DNA from: Symbiodinium natans
Taxonomy: Eukaryota; Sar; Dinophyceae; Suessiales; Symbiodiniaceae
NCBI GenBank assembly: GCA_905221605.1
Contig: CAJNDS010002301.1
Span: 717,692 to 781,691 of the forward strand
Reading direction: 5' to 3'
Length of the DNA stretch: 64,000 nt
Shown here: positions 63,966-64,000 of the stretch, piece by piece
How the letters are laid out: each line of letters begins with the position of its first letter
Position numbering within the stretch: position 1 is the first letter of the stretch
Program-made: the position numbers and the translations under genes
The notes under the pieces: model-generated
What the model was told of the DNA's origin: nothing
Database searches by the model: none
Seen by the model: the letters and a program-made list of their open reading frames with translations, nothing else

Positions 63966-64000
63966 TAGTCCAGGTCCTCTCATAAGGCATAGGGACTATT

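Noticed and set aside
1-64000. tRNA genes, rRNA genes, organelle or bacterial inserts
   Set aside because: I read for tRNA B-box-like GGTTCGAATCC, rRNA core motifs and long uninterrupted operons and found none that I could support.

Overview
The window is nuclear DNA of a dinoflagellate or a very close relative. Three things in the sequence support this. (1) Interstitial plant-type telomere motifs, CCCTAAA/TTTAGGG, occur from end to end. (2) Genes are cut into dozens of very short exons (23 to about 170 nt) whose introns begin with GC or GA more often than GT. (3) Every gene I could resolve lies on the minus strand, matching the unidirectional gene arrays known in dinoflagellates. No bacterial, organellar or viral genes were seen. 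Most long open reading frames in the window are antisense shadows or read-through of the repeats (many end in an artificial N-P-K-P tail). The real genes appear only when the minus-strand exons are joined with their phases checked.

Layout, left to right; all genes read right to left. 569-12156: a complete 16-exon mitochondrial carrier gene (273 codons) with all three carrier signatures, most like the 2-oxodicarboxylate carrier SLC25A21. Two of its introns hold unrelated same-strand ORFs (5878-6648 and 3701-4114). 12157-21311: poorly resolved, with a 199-codon membrane-protein ORF (14019-14618), a terminal exon with a PCNA-box/degron-like tail (15970-16092) and several candidate exons. 21312-36406: an ATAD3-type AAA ATPase gene of about 30 exons, with Walker A and B motifs and the C-terminal AAA lid. 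39060-44036: a signal-peptide protein of unknown function in about 9 exons, with a 1.7 kb minisatellite in one intron. 46165-46953 and upstream: part of an endonuclease/exonuclease/phosphatase (APE2-like) gene. 47-58 kb: scattered short candidate exons. 58561-63627: seven Ser/Thr-rich exons of a mucin-like protein.

The most unusual feature is intron architecture. On the coding strand, intron after intron carries TTTAGGG repeats just inside its 5' end and CCCTAAA repeats just inside its 3' end. The two ends of an intron are therefore complementary and could fold into a stem that brings the splice sites together. Combined with AG|G sequences at both junctions and non-GT donors, this resembles introner-type mobile introns whose terminal inverted repeats are telomere-like DNA. 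A separate family of about 100-bp palindromic elements (at least 11 full or partial copies) and several rarer palindromic elements are scattered through introns and spacers.

The two well-resolved genes both encode mitochondrial membrane proteins. I see no evidence that they form a pathway; the array probably just reflects dinoflagellate gene order. Exon coordinates were worked out by eye from reading frame, phase and family similarity; transcript data would settle them.
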